Source of the DNA: Myoxocephalus aenaeus
Lineage: Eukaryota; Chordata; Actinopteri; Perciformes; Cottidae
Assembly: GCA_038501785.1 (NCBI GenBank)
Contig: JBAMJR010000332.1
Span: 112,001-176,000, forward strand
Reading direction: 5' to 3'
Length of the DNA stretch: 64,000 nt
In this document: positions 48,101 through 63,100 of the stretch, one piece after another
Layout of the letters: the number at the start of each line of letters is the position of its first letter
Position numbering within the stretch: the first letter of the stretch is position 1
The notes under the pieces: generated by a model
Told to the model about the DNA's origin: nothing
Databases searched by the model: none
What the model saw: only the letters and a program-made list of their open reading frames with translations
Position numbers and translations under genes: made by a program

Positions 48101-51100
48101 AACTGCGGCCCCAACAACGACAACTGTGGCCCCCACAACAACAACTGCGGCACCAACAACGACAACTGCTGCCCCCACAACAACAACTGCGGCACCAACA
48201 ACAACAACTGCTGCCCCCACAACAACAACTGCGGCCCCAACAACAACTGCGGCTCCAACAACAACAACTGCGGCCCCAACAACAACAACTGCGGCCCCAA
48301 CAACGACAACTGCTGCACCAACAACAACAACTGCTGCCCCAACAACGACAACTGCGGCGCCAACAACGACAACTGCGGCCCCAACAACGACAACTGCTGC
48401 CCCAACAACAACAACAGCTGCCCCAACAACGACAACTGCTGCCCCAACAACGACAACTGCGGCCCCAACAACAACAACTGCGGCCCCAACAACAACAACT
48501 GCGGCCCCAACAACGACAACTGCTGCACCAACAACAACAACTGCTGCCCCAACAACGACAACTGCGGCGCCAACAACGACAACTGCGGCCCCAACAACGA
48601 CAACTGCTGCCCCAACAACAACAACAGCTGCCCCAACAACGACAACTGCTGCCCCAACAACGACAACTGCGGCCCCAACAACAACAACTGCCGCCCCAAC
48701 AACAACAACTGCGGCCCCAACAACGACAACTGCGGCCCCAACAACAACAGTTGCCCCAACAACAACAACTGCAGCACCAACAACAACAACAGCTGCCCCA
48801 ACAACAACAACTGCGGCCCCAACAACAACAACTGCGGCCCCAACAACGACAACTGTGGCCCCCACAACAACAACTGCGGCACCAACAACGACAACTGCGG
48901 CCCCAACAACAACAACTGCGGCCCCAACAACAACAGTTGCCCCAACAACAACAACTGCTGCCCCCACAACAACAACTGCGGCCCCAACAACAACAACTGC
49001 GGCCCCAACAACGACAACTGCGGCACCAACAACAACAACTGCGGCCCCCACGACAACAACTGCGGCCCCAACAACGACAACTGCGGCACCAACAACAACA
49101 GTTGCCCCAACAACAACAACTGCGGCACCAACAACAACAACAGCTGCCCCAACAACAACAACTGCGGCCCCAACAACAACAACTGCTGCCCCAACAACAA
49201 CAACTGCGGCCCCAACAACGACAACTGCGGCCCCCACGACAACAACTGCGGCACCAACAACAACAACTGCTGCCCCCACGACAACTACTGCGGACCCCAC
49301 GACAACAACTGCGGCCCCCACAACAACAACTGCTGCCCCCACAACAACAACTGCGGCCCCCACAACAACAACTGCGGCCCCCACGACAACAACTGCGGCC
49401 CCAACAACAACAACTGCGGCCCCAACAACGACAACTGCTGCACCAACAACAACAACTGCTGCCCCAACAACGACAACTGCGGCGCCAACAACGACAACTG
49501 CGGCCCCAACAACGACAACTGCTGCCCCAACAACAACAACAGCTGCCCCAACAACGACAACTGCGGCCCCAACAACAACAACTGCGGCCCCAACAACAAC
49601 AACTGCAGCACCAACAACGACAACTGCTGCCCCAACAACGACAACTGCGGCCCCAACAACAACAACTGCGGCCCCAACAACAACAACTGCTGCCCCAACA
49701 ACAACAACTGCGGCCCCAACAACGACAACTGCTGCCCCCACAACAACAACTGCGGCCCCAACAACGACAACTGCTGCACCAACAACAACAACTGCTGCCC
49801 CAACAACGACAACTGCTGCACCAACAACAACAACTGCTGCCCCAACAACAACAACTGCGGCCCCAACAACGACAACTGCGGCCCCAACAACAACAACTGC
49901 AGCCCCAACAACGACAACTGCGGCCCCCACAACAACAACTGCGGCACCAACAACAACAACTGTTGCCCCAACAACAACAACTGCGGCCCCAACAACGACA
50001 ACTGCGGCACCAACAACGACAACAGCTGCCCCAACAACAACAACTGCGGCCCCAACAACAACAACTGCGGCCCCAACAACGACAACTGCGGTCCCCACAA
50101 CAACTACTGCGGCCCCCACAACAACAACTGCGGCCCCAACAACGACAACTGCGGCCCCAACAACAACTACTGCGGCACCAACAACAACAACTGCTGCCCC
50201 CACAACAACAACTGCGGCCCCAACAACAACTGCGGCTCCAACAACAACAACTGCGGCCCCAACAACGACAACTGCTGCCCCAACAACGACAACTGCTGCC
50301 CCAACAACGACAACTGCGGCCCCAACAACGACAACTGCTGCCCCAACAACGACAACTGCTGCCCCAACAACAACAACTGCGGCCCCCACGACAACAACTG
50401 CGGCCCCCACGACAACAACTGCGGCCCCCACAACAACAACTGCGGCCCCCACGACAACAACTGCGGCCCCAACAACAACAACTGCGGCCCCAACAACGAC
50501 AACTGCTGCACCAACAACAACAACTGCTGCCCCCACAACAACAACTGCTGCCCCCACAACAACAACTGCGGCCCCAACAACGACAACTGCTGCACCAACA
50601 ACAACAACTGCTGCCCCAACAACAACAACTGCGGCCCCAACAACGACAACTGCGGCCCTAACAACAACAACTGCGGCACCAACAACGACAACTGCTGCCC
50701 CAATAACAACAACTGCGGCCCCAACAACAACAACAGCTGCCCCAACAACAACAACTGCGGCCCCAACAACGACAACTGCTGCCCCAACAACAACAACTGC
50801 GGCCCCAACAACAACAACAGCTGCCCCAACAACGACAACTGTGGCCCCAACAACAACAACTGCGGCACCAACAACGACAACTGCTGCCCCAACAACGACA
50901 ACTGCGGCCCCAACAACGACAACTGCGGCCCCAACAACAACAACAGCTGCCCCAACAACGACAACTGCGGCGCCAACAACGACAACTGCTGCCCCCACAA
51001 CAACAACTGCGGCCCCAACAACAACAACTGCTGCCCCAACAACGACAACTGCGGCCCCAACAACGACAACTGCGGCCCCAACAACGACAACTGCGGCACC

Positions 51101-54100
51101 AACAACGACAACTGCTGCCCCCACAACAACAACTGCGGCCCCAACAACGACAACTGCGGCCCCAACAACGACAACTGCTGCACCAACAACAACAACTGCT
51201 GCCCCAACAACAACAACTGCGGCCCCAACAACGACAACTGCGGCCCCAACAACGACAACTGCGGCACCAACAACGACAACTGCTGCCCCAACAACGACAA
51301 CTGCGGCCCCAACAACGACAACTGCGGCCCCCACAACAACAACTGCGGCGCCAACAACGACAACTGCTGCCCCCACAACAACAACTGCTGCCCCCACAAC
51401 AACAACTGCGGCCCCAACAACAACAACTGCGGCCCCAACAACGACAACTGCTGCACCAACAACAACAACTGCGGCCCCAACAACGACAACTGCGGCTCCA
51501 ACAACAACAACTGCGGCACCAACAACGACAACTGCTGCCCCAACAACGACAACTGCGGCCCCTACAACAACAACAGCTGCCCCAACAACAACAACTGCGG
51601 CCCCAACAACAACAACTGCTGCCCCCACAACAACAACTGCGGCCCCAACAACAACAACTGCGGCCCCAACAACGACAACTGCTGCACCAACAACGACAAC
51701 TGCGGCCCCAACAACGACAACTGCTGCCCCAACAACGACAACTGCGGCCCCTACAACAACAACAGCTGCCCCAACAACAACAACTGCGGCCCCAACAACA
51801 ACAACTGCTGCCCCAACAACGACAACTGCGGCCCCAACAACGACAACTGCGGCCCCCACAACAACTGCGGCGCCAACAACGACAACTGCTGCCCCCACAA
51901 CAACAACTGCTGCCCCCACAACAACAACTGCGGCCCCAACAACAACAACTGCGGCACCAACAACAACAACTGCTGCCCCCACAACAACAACTGCGGCCCC
52001 AACAACAACAACTGCGGCCCCAACAACGACAACTGCGGCCCCAACAACAACAACTGCGGCACCAACAACGACAACTGCTGCCCCAACAACAACAACTGCG
52101 GCCCCAACAACAACAACAGCTGCCCCAACAACAACAACTGCGGCCCCAACAACGACAACTGCTGCCCCAACAACAACAACTGCGGCCCCAACAACAACAA
52201 CAGCTGCCCCAACAACGACAACTGTGGCCCCAACAACAACAACTGCGGCCCCAACAACGACAACTGCTGCCCCAACAACGACAACTGCTGCCCCAACAAC
52301 AACAACTGCGGCACCAACAACAACAACAGCTGCCCCAACAACAACAACTGCGGCCCCAACAACGACAACTGCGGCACCAACAACGACAACAGCTGCCCCA
52401 ACAACAACAACTGCGGCCCCAACAACAACAACTGCGGCCCCAACAACGACAACTGCGGTCCCCACAACAACTACTGCGGCCCCCACAACAACAACTGCGG
52501 CCCCAACAACGACAACTGCGGCCCCAACAACAACTACTGCGGCACCAACAACAACAACTGCTGCCCCCACAACGACAACTGCGGCCCCAACAACAACTGC
52601 GGCTCCAACAACAACCACTGCGGCCCCAACAACGACAACTGCTGCCCCAACAACGACAACTGCTGCCCCAACAACGACAACTGCGGCCCCAACAACGACA
52701 ACTGCTGCCCCAACAACGACAACTGCTGCCCCAACAACAACAACTGCGGCCCCAACAACGACAACTGCTGCCTCAACAACGACAACTGCTGCCCCAACAA
52801 CGACAACTGCGGCCCCAACAACAACTGCGGCTCCAACAACAACAACTGCTGCCCCCACAACAACAACTGCGGCCCCAACAACGACAACTGCGACCCCAAC
52901 AACGACAACTGCTGCCCCCACAACAACAACTGCGGCCCCAACAACGACAACTGTTTCCCCAACAACGACAACTGCTGCACCAACAACAACAACAGCTGCC
53001 CCAACAACGACAACTGCTGCCCCAACAACGACAACTGCGGCCCCAACAACGACAACTGCGGCACCAACAACAACAACTGCTGCCCCCACAACAACAACTG
53101 CGGCCCCCACGACAACAACTGCTGCCCCCACAACAACAACTGCGGCCCCCACAACAACAACTGCGGCCCCCACGACAACAACTGCGGCCCCAACAACAAC
53201 AACTGCGGCCCCAACAACGACAACTGCTGCACCAACAACAACAACTGCTGCCCCCACAACAACAACTGCTGCCCCCACAACAACAACTGCGGCCCCAACA
53301 ACGACAACTGCTGCACCAACAACAACAACTGCTGCCCCAACAACAACAACTGCGGCCCCAACAACGACAACTGCGGCCCTAACAACAACAACTGCGGCAC
53401 CAACAACGACAACTGCTGCCCCAATAACAACCACTGCGGCCCCAACAACAACAACAGCTGCCCCAACAACAACAACTGCGGCCCCAACAACGACAACTGC
53501 TGCCCCAACAACAACAACTGCGGCCCCAACAACAACAACAGCTGCCCCAACAACGACAACTGTGGCCCCAACAACAACAACTGCGGCCCCAACAACGACA
53601 ACTGCTGCCCCAACAACGACAACTGCTGCCCCAACAACAACAACTGCGGCACCAACAACAACAACAGCTGCCCCAACAACGACAACTGCGGCGCCAACAA
53701 CAACAACTGCGGCACCAACAACGACAACTGCTGCCCCAACAACAACAACAGCTGCCCCAACAACGACAACTGCGGCCCCAACAACAACAACTGCGGCCCC
53801 AACAACGACAACTGCGGCACCAACAACGACAACAGCTGCCCCAACAACAACAACTGCGGCCCCAACAACAACAACTGCGGCCCCAACAACGACAACTGCG
53901 GCCCCAACAACGACAACTGCTGCACCAACAACAACAACTGCGGCCCCAACAACAACAACAGCTGCCCCAACAACAACAACTGCGGCCCCAACAACGACAA
54001 CTGCGGCCCCAACAACGACAACTGCTGCACCAACAACAACAACTGCGGCCCCAACAACAACAACAGCTGCCCCTACAACAACAACAGCTGCCCCAACAAC

Positions 54101-57100
54101 AACAACTGCGGCCCCAACAACAACAACTGCTGCCCCAACAACGACAACTGCGGCCCCAACAACGACAACTGCGGCCCCCACAACAACTGCGGCGCCAACA
54201 ACGACAACTGCTGCCCCCACAACAACAACTGCTGCCCCCACAACAACAACTGCGGCCCCAACAACAACAACTGCGGCCCCAACAACGACAACTGCTGCAC
54301 CAACAACAACAACTGCGGCCCCAACAACGACAACTGCGGCCCCAACAACGACAACTGCTGCCCCAACAACAACAACAGCTGCCCCCACAACAACAACTGC
54401 GGCCCCAACAACGACAACTGCTGCCCCAACAACAACAACAGCTGCCCCAACAACGACAACTGCGGCCCCAACAACAACAACTGCGGCCCCAACAACGACA
54501 ACTGCGGCCCCAACAACAACAACTGCGGCACCAACAACGACAACTGCTGCCCCAACAACGACAACTGCGGCCCCTACAACAACAACAGCTGCCCCAACAA
54601 CAACAACTGCGGCCCCAACAACAACAACTGCTGCCCCCACAACAACAACTGCGGCCCCAACAACAACAACTGCGGCCCCAACAACGACAACTGCGGCCCC
54701 TACAACAACAACAGCTGCCCCAACAACAACAACTGCGGCCCCAACAACAACAACTGCTGCCCCAACAACGACAACTGCGGCCCCAACAACAACAACTGCT
54801 GCCCCCACAACAACAACTGCGGCCCCAACAACAACAACTGCGGCCCCAACAACGACAACTGCTGCACCAACAACGACAACTGCGGCCCCAACAACGACAA
54901 CTGCTGCCCCAACAACGACAACTGCGGCCCCTACAACAACAACAGCTGCCCCAACAACAACAACTGCGGCCCCAACAACAACAACTGCTGCCCCAACAAC
55001 GACAACTGCGGCCCCAACAACGACAACTGCGGCCCCCACAACAACTGCGGCGCCAACAACGACAACTGCTGCCCCCACAACAACAACTGCTGCCCCCACA
55101 ACAACAACTGCGGCCCCAACAACAACAACTGCGGCCCCAACAACGACAACTGCTGCACCAACAACAACAACTGCGGCCCCAACAACGACAACTGCGGCCC
55201 CAACAACGACAACTGCTGCCCCAACAACAACAACAGCTGCCCCCACAACAACAACTGCGGCCCCAACAACGACAACTGCTGCCCCAACAACAACAACAGC
55301 TGCCCCAACAACGACAACTGCGGCCCCAACAACAACAACTGCGGCCCCAACAACGACAACTGCGGCCCCAACAACAACAACTGCGGCACCAACAACGACA
55401 ACTGCTGCCCCAACAACGACAACTGCGGCCCCTACAACAACAACAGCTGCCCCAACAACAACAACTGCGGCCCCAACAACAACAACTGCTGCCCCCACAA
55501 CAACAACTGCGGCCCCAACAACAACAACTGCGGCCCCAACAACGACAACTGCGGCCCCTACAACAACAACAGCTGCCCCAACAACAACAACTGCGGCCCC
55601 AACAACAACAACTGCTGCCCCAACAACGACAACTGCGGCCCCAACAACGACAACTGCGGCCCCCACAACAACAACTGCGGCGCCAACAACGACAACTGCT
55701 GCCCCCACAACAACAACTGCTCCCCCCACAACAACAACTGCGGCCCCAACAACTGCGGCCCCAACAACAACAACTGCGGCCCCAACAACGACAACTGCTG
55801 CACCAACAACAACAACTGCGGCCCCAACAACGACAACTGCGGCCCCAACAACGACAACTGCTGCCCCAACAACAACAACAGCTGCCCCAACAACGACAAC
55901 TGCGGCCCCAACAACAACAACTGCGGCCCCAACAACGACAACTGCGGCCCCAACAACAACAACTGCGGCACCAACAACGACAACTGCTGCCCCAACAACG
56001 ACAACTGCGGCCCCTACAACAACAACAGCTGCCCCAACAACAACAACTGCGGCCCCAACAACAACAACTGCTGCCCCCACAACAACAACTGCGGCCCCAA
56101 CAACAACAACTGCGGCCCCAACAACGACAACTGCGGCCCCTACAACAACAACAGCTGCCCCAACAACAACAACTGCGGCCCCAACAACAACAACTGCTGC
56201 CCCAACAACGACAACTGCGGCCCCAACAACAACAACTGCTGCCCCCACAACAACAACTGCGGCCCCAACAACAACAACTGCGGCCCCAACAACGACAACT
56301 GCTGCACCAACAACGACAACTGCGGCCCCAACAACGACAACTGCTGCCCCAACAACGACAACTGCGGCCCCTACAACAACAACAGCTGCCCCAACAACAA
56401 CAACTGCGGCCCCAACAACAACAACTGCTGCCCCAACAACGACAACTGCGGCCCCAACAACGACAACTGCGGCCCCCACAACAACTGCGGCGCCAACAAC
56501 GACAACTGCTGCCCCCACAACAACAACTGCTGCCCCCACAACAACAACTGCGGCCCCAACAACAACAACTGCGGCCCCAACAACGACAACTGCTGCACCA
56601 ACAACAACAACTGCGGCCCCAACAACGACAACTGCGGCCCCAACAACGACAACTGCTGCCCCAACAACAACAACAGCTGCCCCCACAACAACAACTGCGG
56701 CCCCAACAACGACAACTGCTGCCCCAACAACAACAACAGCTGCCCCAACAACGACAACTGCGGCCCCAACAACAACAACTGCGGCCCCAACAACGACAAC
56801 TGCGGCCCCAACAACAACAACTGCGGCACCAACAACGACAACTGCTGCCCCAACAACGACAACTGCGGCCCCTACAACAACAACAGCTGCCCCAACAACA
56901 ACAACTGCGGCCCCAACAACAACAACTGCTGCCCCCACAACAACAACTGCTGCCCCCACAACAACAACTGCGGCCCCAACAACAACAACTGCGGCCCCAA
57001 CAACGACAACTGCTGCACCAACAACAACAACTGCGGCCCCAACAACGACAACTGCGGCCCCAACAACGACAACTGCTGCCCCAACAACAACAACAGCTGC

Positions 57101-60100
57101 CCCCACAACAACAACTGCGGCCCCAACAACGACAACTGCTGCCCCAACAACAACAACAGCTGCCCCAACAACGACAACTGCGGCCCCAACAACAACAACT
57201 GCGGCCCCAACAACGACAACTGCGGCCCCAACAACAACAACTGCGGCACCAACAACGACAACTGCTGCCCCAACAACGACAACTGCGGCCCCTACAACAA
57301 CAACAGCTGCCCCAACAACAACAACTGCGGCCCCAACAACAACAACTGCTGCCCCCACAACAACAACTGCGGCCCCAACAACAACAACTGCGGCCCCAAC
57401 AACGACAACTGCGGCCCCTACAACAACAACAGCTGCCCCAACAACAACAACTGCGGCCCCAACAACAACAACTGCTGCCCCAACAACGACAACTGCGGCC
57501 CCAACAACGACAACTGCGGCCCCCACAACAACAACTGCGGCGCCAACAACGACAACTGCTGCCCCCACAACAACAACTGCTCCCCCCACAACAACAACTG
57601 CGGCCCCAACAACTGCGGCCCCAACAACAACAACTGCGGCCCCAACAACGACAACTGCTGCACCAACAACAACAACTGCGGCCCCAACAACGACAACTGC
57701 GGCCCCAACAACGACAACTGCTGCCCCAACAACAACAACAGCTGCCCCAACAACGACAACTGCGGCCCCAACAACAACAACTGCGGCCCCAACAACGACA
57801 ACTGCGGCCCCAACAACAACAACTGCGGCACCAACAACGACAACTGCTGCCCCAACAACGACAACTGCGGCCCCTACAACAACAACAGCTGCCCCAACAA
57901 CAACAACTGCGGCCCCAACAACAACAACTGCTGCCCCCACAACAACAACTGCGGCCCCAACAACAACAACTGCGGCCCCAACAACGACAACTGCGGCCCC
58001 TACAACAACAACAGCTGCCCCAACAACAACAACTGCGGCCCCAACAACAACAACTGCTGCCCCAACAACGACAACTGCGGCCCCAACAACAACAACTGCT
58101 GCCCCCACAACAACAACTGCGGCCCCAACAACAACAACTGCGGCCCCAACAACGACAACTGCTGCACCAACAACGACAACTGCGGCCCCAACAACGACAA
58201 CTGCTGCCCCAACAACGACAACTGCGGCCCCTACAACAACAACAGCTGCCCCAACAACAACAACTGCGGCCCCAACAACAACAACTGCTGCCCCAACAAC
58301 GACAACTGCGGCCCCAACAACGACAACTGCGGCCCCCACAACAACTGCGGCGCCAACAACGACAACTGCTGCCCCCACAACAACAACTGCTGCCCCCACA
58401 ACAACAACTGCGGCCCCAACAACAACAACTGCGGCCCCAACAACGACAACTGCTGCACCAACAACAACAACTGCGGCCCCAACAACGACAACTGCGGCCC
58501 CAACAACGACAACTGCTGCCCCAACAACAACAACAGCTGCCCCCACAACAACAACTGCGGCCCCAACAACGACAACTGCTGCCCCAACAACAACAACAGC
58601 TGCCCCAACAACGACAACTGCGGCCCCAACAACAACAACTGCGGCCCCAACAACGACAACTGCGGCCCCAACAACAACAACTGCGGCACCAACAACGACA
58701 ACTGCTGCCCCAACAACGACAACTGCGGCCCCTACAACAACAACAGCTGCCCCAACAACAACAACTGCGGCCCCAACAACAACAACTGCTGCCCCCACAA
58801 CAACAACTGCGGCCCCAACAACAACAACTGCGGCCCCAACAACGACAACTGCGGCCCCTACAACAACAACAGCTGCCCCAACAACAACAACTGCGGCCCC
58901 AACAACAACAACTGCTGCCCCAACAACGACAACTGCGGCCCCAACAACGACAACTGCGGCCCCCACAACAACAACTGCGGCGCCAACAACGACAACTGCT
59001 GCCCCCACAACAACAACTGCTCCCCCCACAACAACAACTGCGGCCCCAACAACTGCGGCCCCAACAACAACAACTGCGGCCCCAACAACGACAACTGCTG
59101 CACCAACAACAACAACTGCGGCCCCAACAACGACAACTGCGGCCCCAACAACGACAACTGCTGCCCCAACAACAACAACAGCTGCCCCAACAACAACAAC
59201 TGCGGCCCCAACAACAACAACTGCGGCCCCAACAACGACAACTGCGGCACCAACAACGACAACAGCTGCCCCAACAACGACAACTGCGGTCCCCACAACA
59301 ACTACTGCGGCGCCCACAACAACAACTGCGGCCCCAACAACGACAACTGCGGCCCCAACAACGACAACTGCGGCCCCAACAACGACAACTGCGGCCCCAA
59401 CAACGACAACTGCGGCCCCAACAACGACAACTGCGGCACCAACAACAACAACTGCTGCCCCCACAACAACAACTGCGGCCCCAACAACAACTGCGGCTCC
59501 AACAACAACAACTGCGGCACCAACAACGACAAATGCTGCCCCCACAACAACAACTGCTGCCCCCACAACAACAACTGCGGCCCCAACAACGACAACTGCG
59601 GCCCCAACAACGACAACTGCGGCCCCAACAACGACAACTGCTGCACCAACAACAACAACTGCTGCCCCAACAACAACAACTGCGGCCCCAACAACGACAA
59701 CTGCGGCCCCAACAACGACAACTGCGGCCCCCACAACAACCACTGCGGCGCCAACAACGACAACTGCTGCCCCCACAACAACAACTGCTGCCCCCACAAC
59801 AACAACTGCGGCCCCAACAACAACAACTGAGGCCCCAACAACGACAACTGCTGCACCAACAACAACAACTGCGGCCCCAACAACGACAACTGCGGCCCCA
59901 ACAACAACAACTGCGGCACCAACAACGACAACTGCTGCCCCAACAACGACAACTGCGGCCCCTACAACAACAACAGCTGCCCCAACAACAACCACTGCGG
60001 CCCCAACAACAACAACAGCTGCCCCAACAACGACAACTGCGGCGTCAACAACGACAACTGCTGCCCCCACAACAACAACTGCTGCCCCCACAACAACAAC

Positions 60101-63100
60101 TGCGGCCCCAACAACGACAACTGCGGCCCCAACAACGACAACTGCTGCACCAACAACAACAACTGCGGCCCCAACAACAACAACAGCTGCCCCAACAACG
60201 ACAACTGCGGCGCCAACAACGACAACTGCTGCCCCCACAACAACAACTGCGGCCCCAACAACAACAACTGCGGCCCCAACAATCACAACTGCTGCCCCCA
60301 CAACAACAACTGCGGCCCCCACGACAACAACAGCGGCCCCAACAACGACAACTGCTGCCCCAACAACGACAACTGCTGCCCCAACAACAACAACTGCGAC
60401 ACCAACAACAACAACAGCTGCCCCAACAACCACAACTGCGGCGCCAACAACAACAACTGCTGCCCCCACAACAACAACTGCGGCCCCCACGACAACAACT
60501 GCGGCCCCCACAACAACAACTGCTGCCCCCACAACAACAACTGCGGCCCCCACTACAACAACTGCGGCCCCCACGACAACAACTGCGGCCCCAACAACGA
60601 CAACTGCGGCACCAACAACGACAACTGCTGCCCCAACAACGACAACTCCGGCGCCAACAACAACAACTGCTGCCCCCACAACAACAACTGCGGCCCCCAC
60701 GACAACAACTGCGGCCCCCACAACAACAACTGCTGCCCCCACAACAACAACTGCGGCCCCCACTACAACAACTGCGGCCCCCACGACAACAACTGCGGCC
60801 CCAACAACGACAACTGCGGCGCCAACAACGACAACTGCTGCCCCCACAACGACAACTGCTGCCCCCACAACAACAACTGCGGCCCCAACAACAACAACTG
60901 CGGCCCCAACAACGACAACTGCTGCACCAACAACAACAACTGCGGCCCCAACAACGACAACTGCGGCCCCAACAACAACAACTGCGGCACCAACAACGAC
61001 AACTGCTGCCCCAACAACGACAACTGCGGCCCCTACAACAACAACAGCTGCCCCAACAACGACAACTGCGGCCCCAACAACAACAACTGCGGCCCCAACA
61101 ACGACAACTGCGGCGTCAACAACGACAACTGCTGCCCCCACAACAACAACTGCTGCCCCCACAACAACAACTGCGGCCCCAACAACGACAACTGCGGCCC
61201 CAACAACGACAACTGCGGCCCCAACAACGACAACTGCTGCACCAACAACAACAACTGCTGCCCCAACAACAACAACTGCGGCCCCAACAACGACAACTGC
61301 GGCCCCAACAACGACAACTGCGCCACCAACAACGACAACTGCTGCCCCAACAACGACAACTGCGGCCCCAACAACGACAACTGCGGCACCCACAACAACA
61401 ACTGCGGCGCCAACAACGACAACTGCTGCCCCCACAACAACAACTGCGGCCCCAACAACAACAACTGAGGCCCCAACAACGACAACTGCTGCACCAACAA
61501 CAACAACTGCGGCCCCCACGACAACAACTGCGGCCCCAACAACGACAACTGCGGCACCAACAACGACAACTGCTGCCCCAACAACGACAACTGCGGCGCC
61601 AACAACAACAACTGCTGCCCCCACAACAACAACTGCGGCCCCCACGACAACAACTGCGGCCCCCACAACAACAACTGCTGCCCCCACAACAACAACTGCG
61701 GCCCCCACTACAACAACTGCGGCCCCCACGACAACAACTGCGGCCCCAACAACGACAACTGCGGCGCCAACAACGACAACTGCTGCCCCCACAACGACAA
61801 CTGCTGCCCCCACAACAACAACTGCGGCCCCAACAACAACATCTGCGGCCCCAACAACGACAACTGCTGCACCAACAACAACAACTGCGGCCCCAACAAC
61901 GACAACTGCGGCCCCAACAACAACAACTGCGGCACCAACAACGACAACTGCTGCCCCAACAACGACAACTGCGGCCCCTACAACAACAACAGCTGCCCCA
62001 ACAACGACAACTGCGGCCCCAACAACAACAACTGCGGCCCCAAAAACGACAACTGCGGCGTCAACAACGACAACTGCTGCCCCCACAACAACAACTGCTG
62101 CCCCCACAACAACAACTGCGGCCCCAACAACGACAACTGCGGCCCCAACAACGACAACTGCGGCCCCAACAACGACAACTGCTGCACCAACAACAACAAC
62201 TGCTGCCCCAACAACAACAACTGCGGCCCCAACAACGACAACTGCGGCCCCAACAACGACAACTGCGGCACCAACAACGACAACTGCTGCCCCAACAACG
62301 ACAACTGCGGCCCCAACAACGACAACTGCGGCACCCACAACAACAACTGCGGCGCCAACAACGACAACTGCTGCCCCCACAACAACAACTGCGGCCCCAA
62401 CAACAACAACTGAGGCCCCAACAACGACAACTGCTGCACCAACAACAACAACTGCGGCCCCAACAACGACAACTGCGGCCCCAACAACAACAACTGCGGC
62501 ACCAACAACGACAACTGCTGCCCCAACAACGACAACTGCGGCCCCTACAACAACAACAGCTGCCCCAACAACAACCACTGCGGCCCCAATAACAACAACA
62601 GCTGCCCCAACAACGACAACTGCGGCGTCAACAACGACAACTGCTGCCCCCACAACAACAACTGCTGCCCCCACAACAACAACTGCTGCCCCCACAACGA
62701 CAACTGCGGCCCCAACAACGACAGCTGCTGCCCCCACAACAACAACTGCGGCCCCAACAACGACAACTGCTGCACCAACAACAACAACTGCTGCCCCAAC
62801 AACAACAACTGCGGACCCAACAACGACAACTGCGGCCCCAACAATGACAACTGCGGCACCAACAACGACAACTGCTGCCCCAACAACAACAACTGCGGCC
62901 CCAACAACGACAACTGCGGCCCCCACAACAACAACTGCTGCACCAACAACAACAACTGCTGCCCCAACAACAAGTACTGCGGCCCCAACAACGACAACTG
63001 CGGCCCCAACAACGACAACTGCGGCACCAACAACGACAACTGCTGCCCCAACAACAACAACTGCGGCCCCAACAACGACAACTGCGGCCCCCACAACAAC

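Noticed and set aside
30062..59830. Plus-strand Pro-Asn4-Cys-Gly frame of 9,922 codons
   Set aside because: Common variants (GAC for AAC, CAC for AAC) change Asn to Asp or His here but are silent in the Thr/Ala/Pro frame. It begins within the proposed intron and ends at a TGA (59,828) created by a single GCG-to-GAG change.
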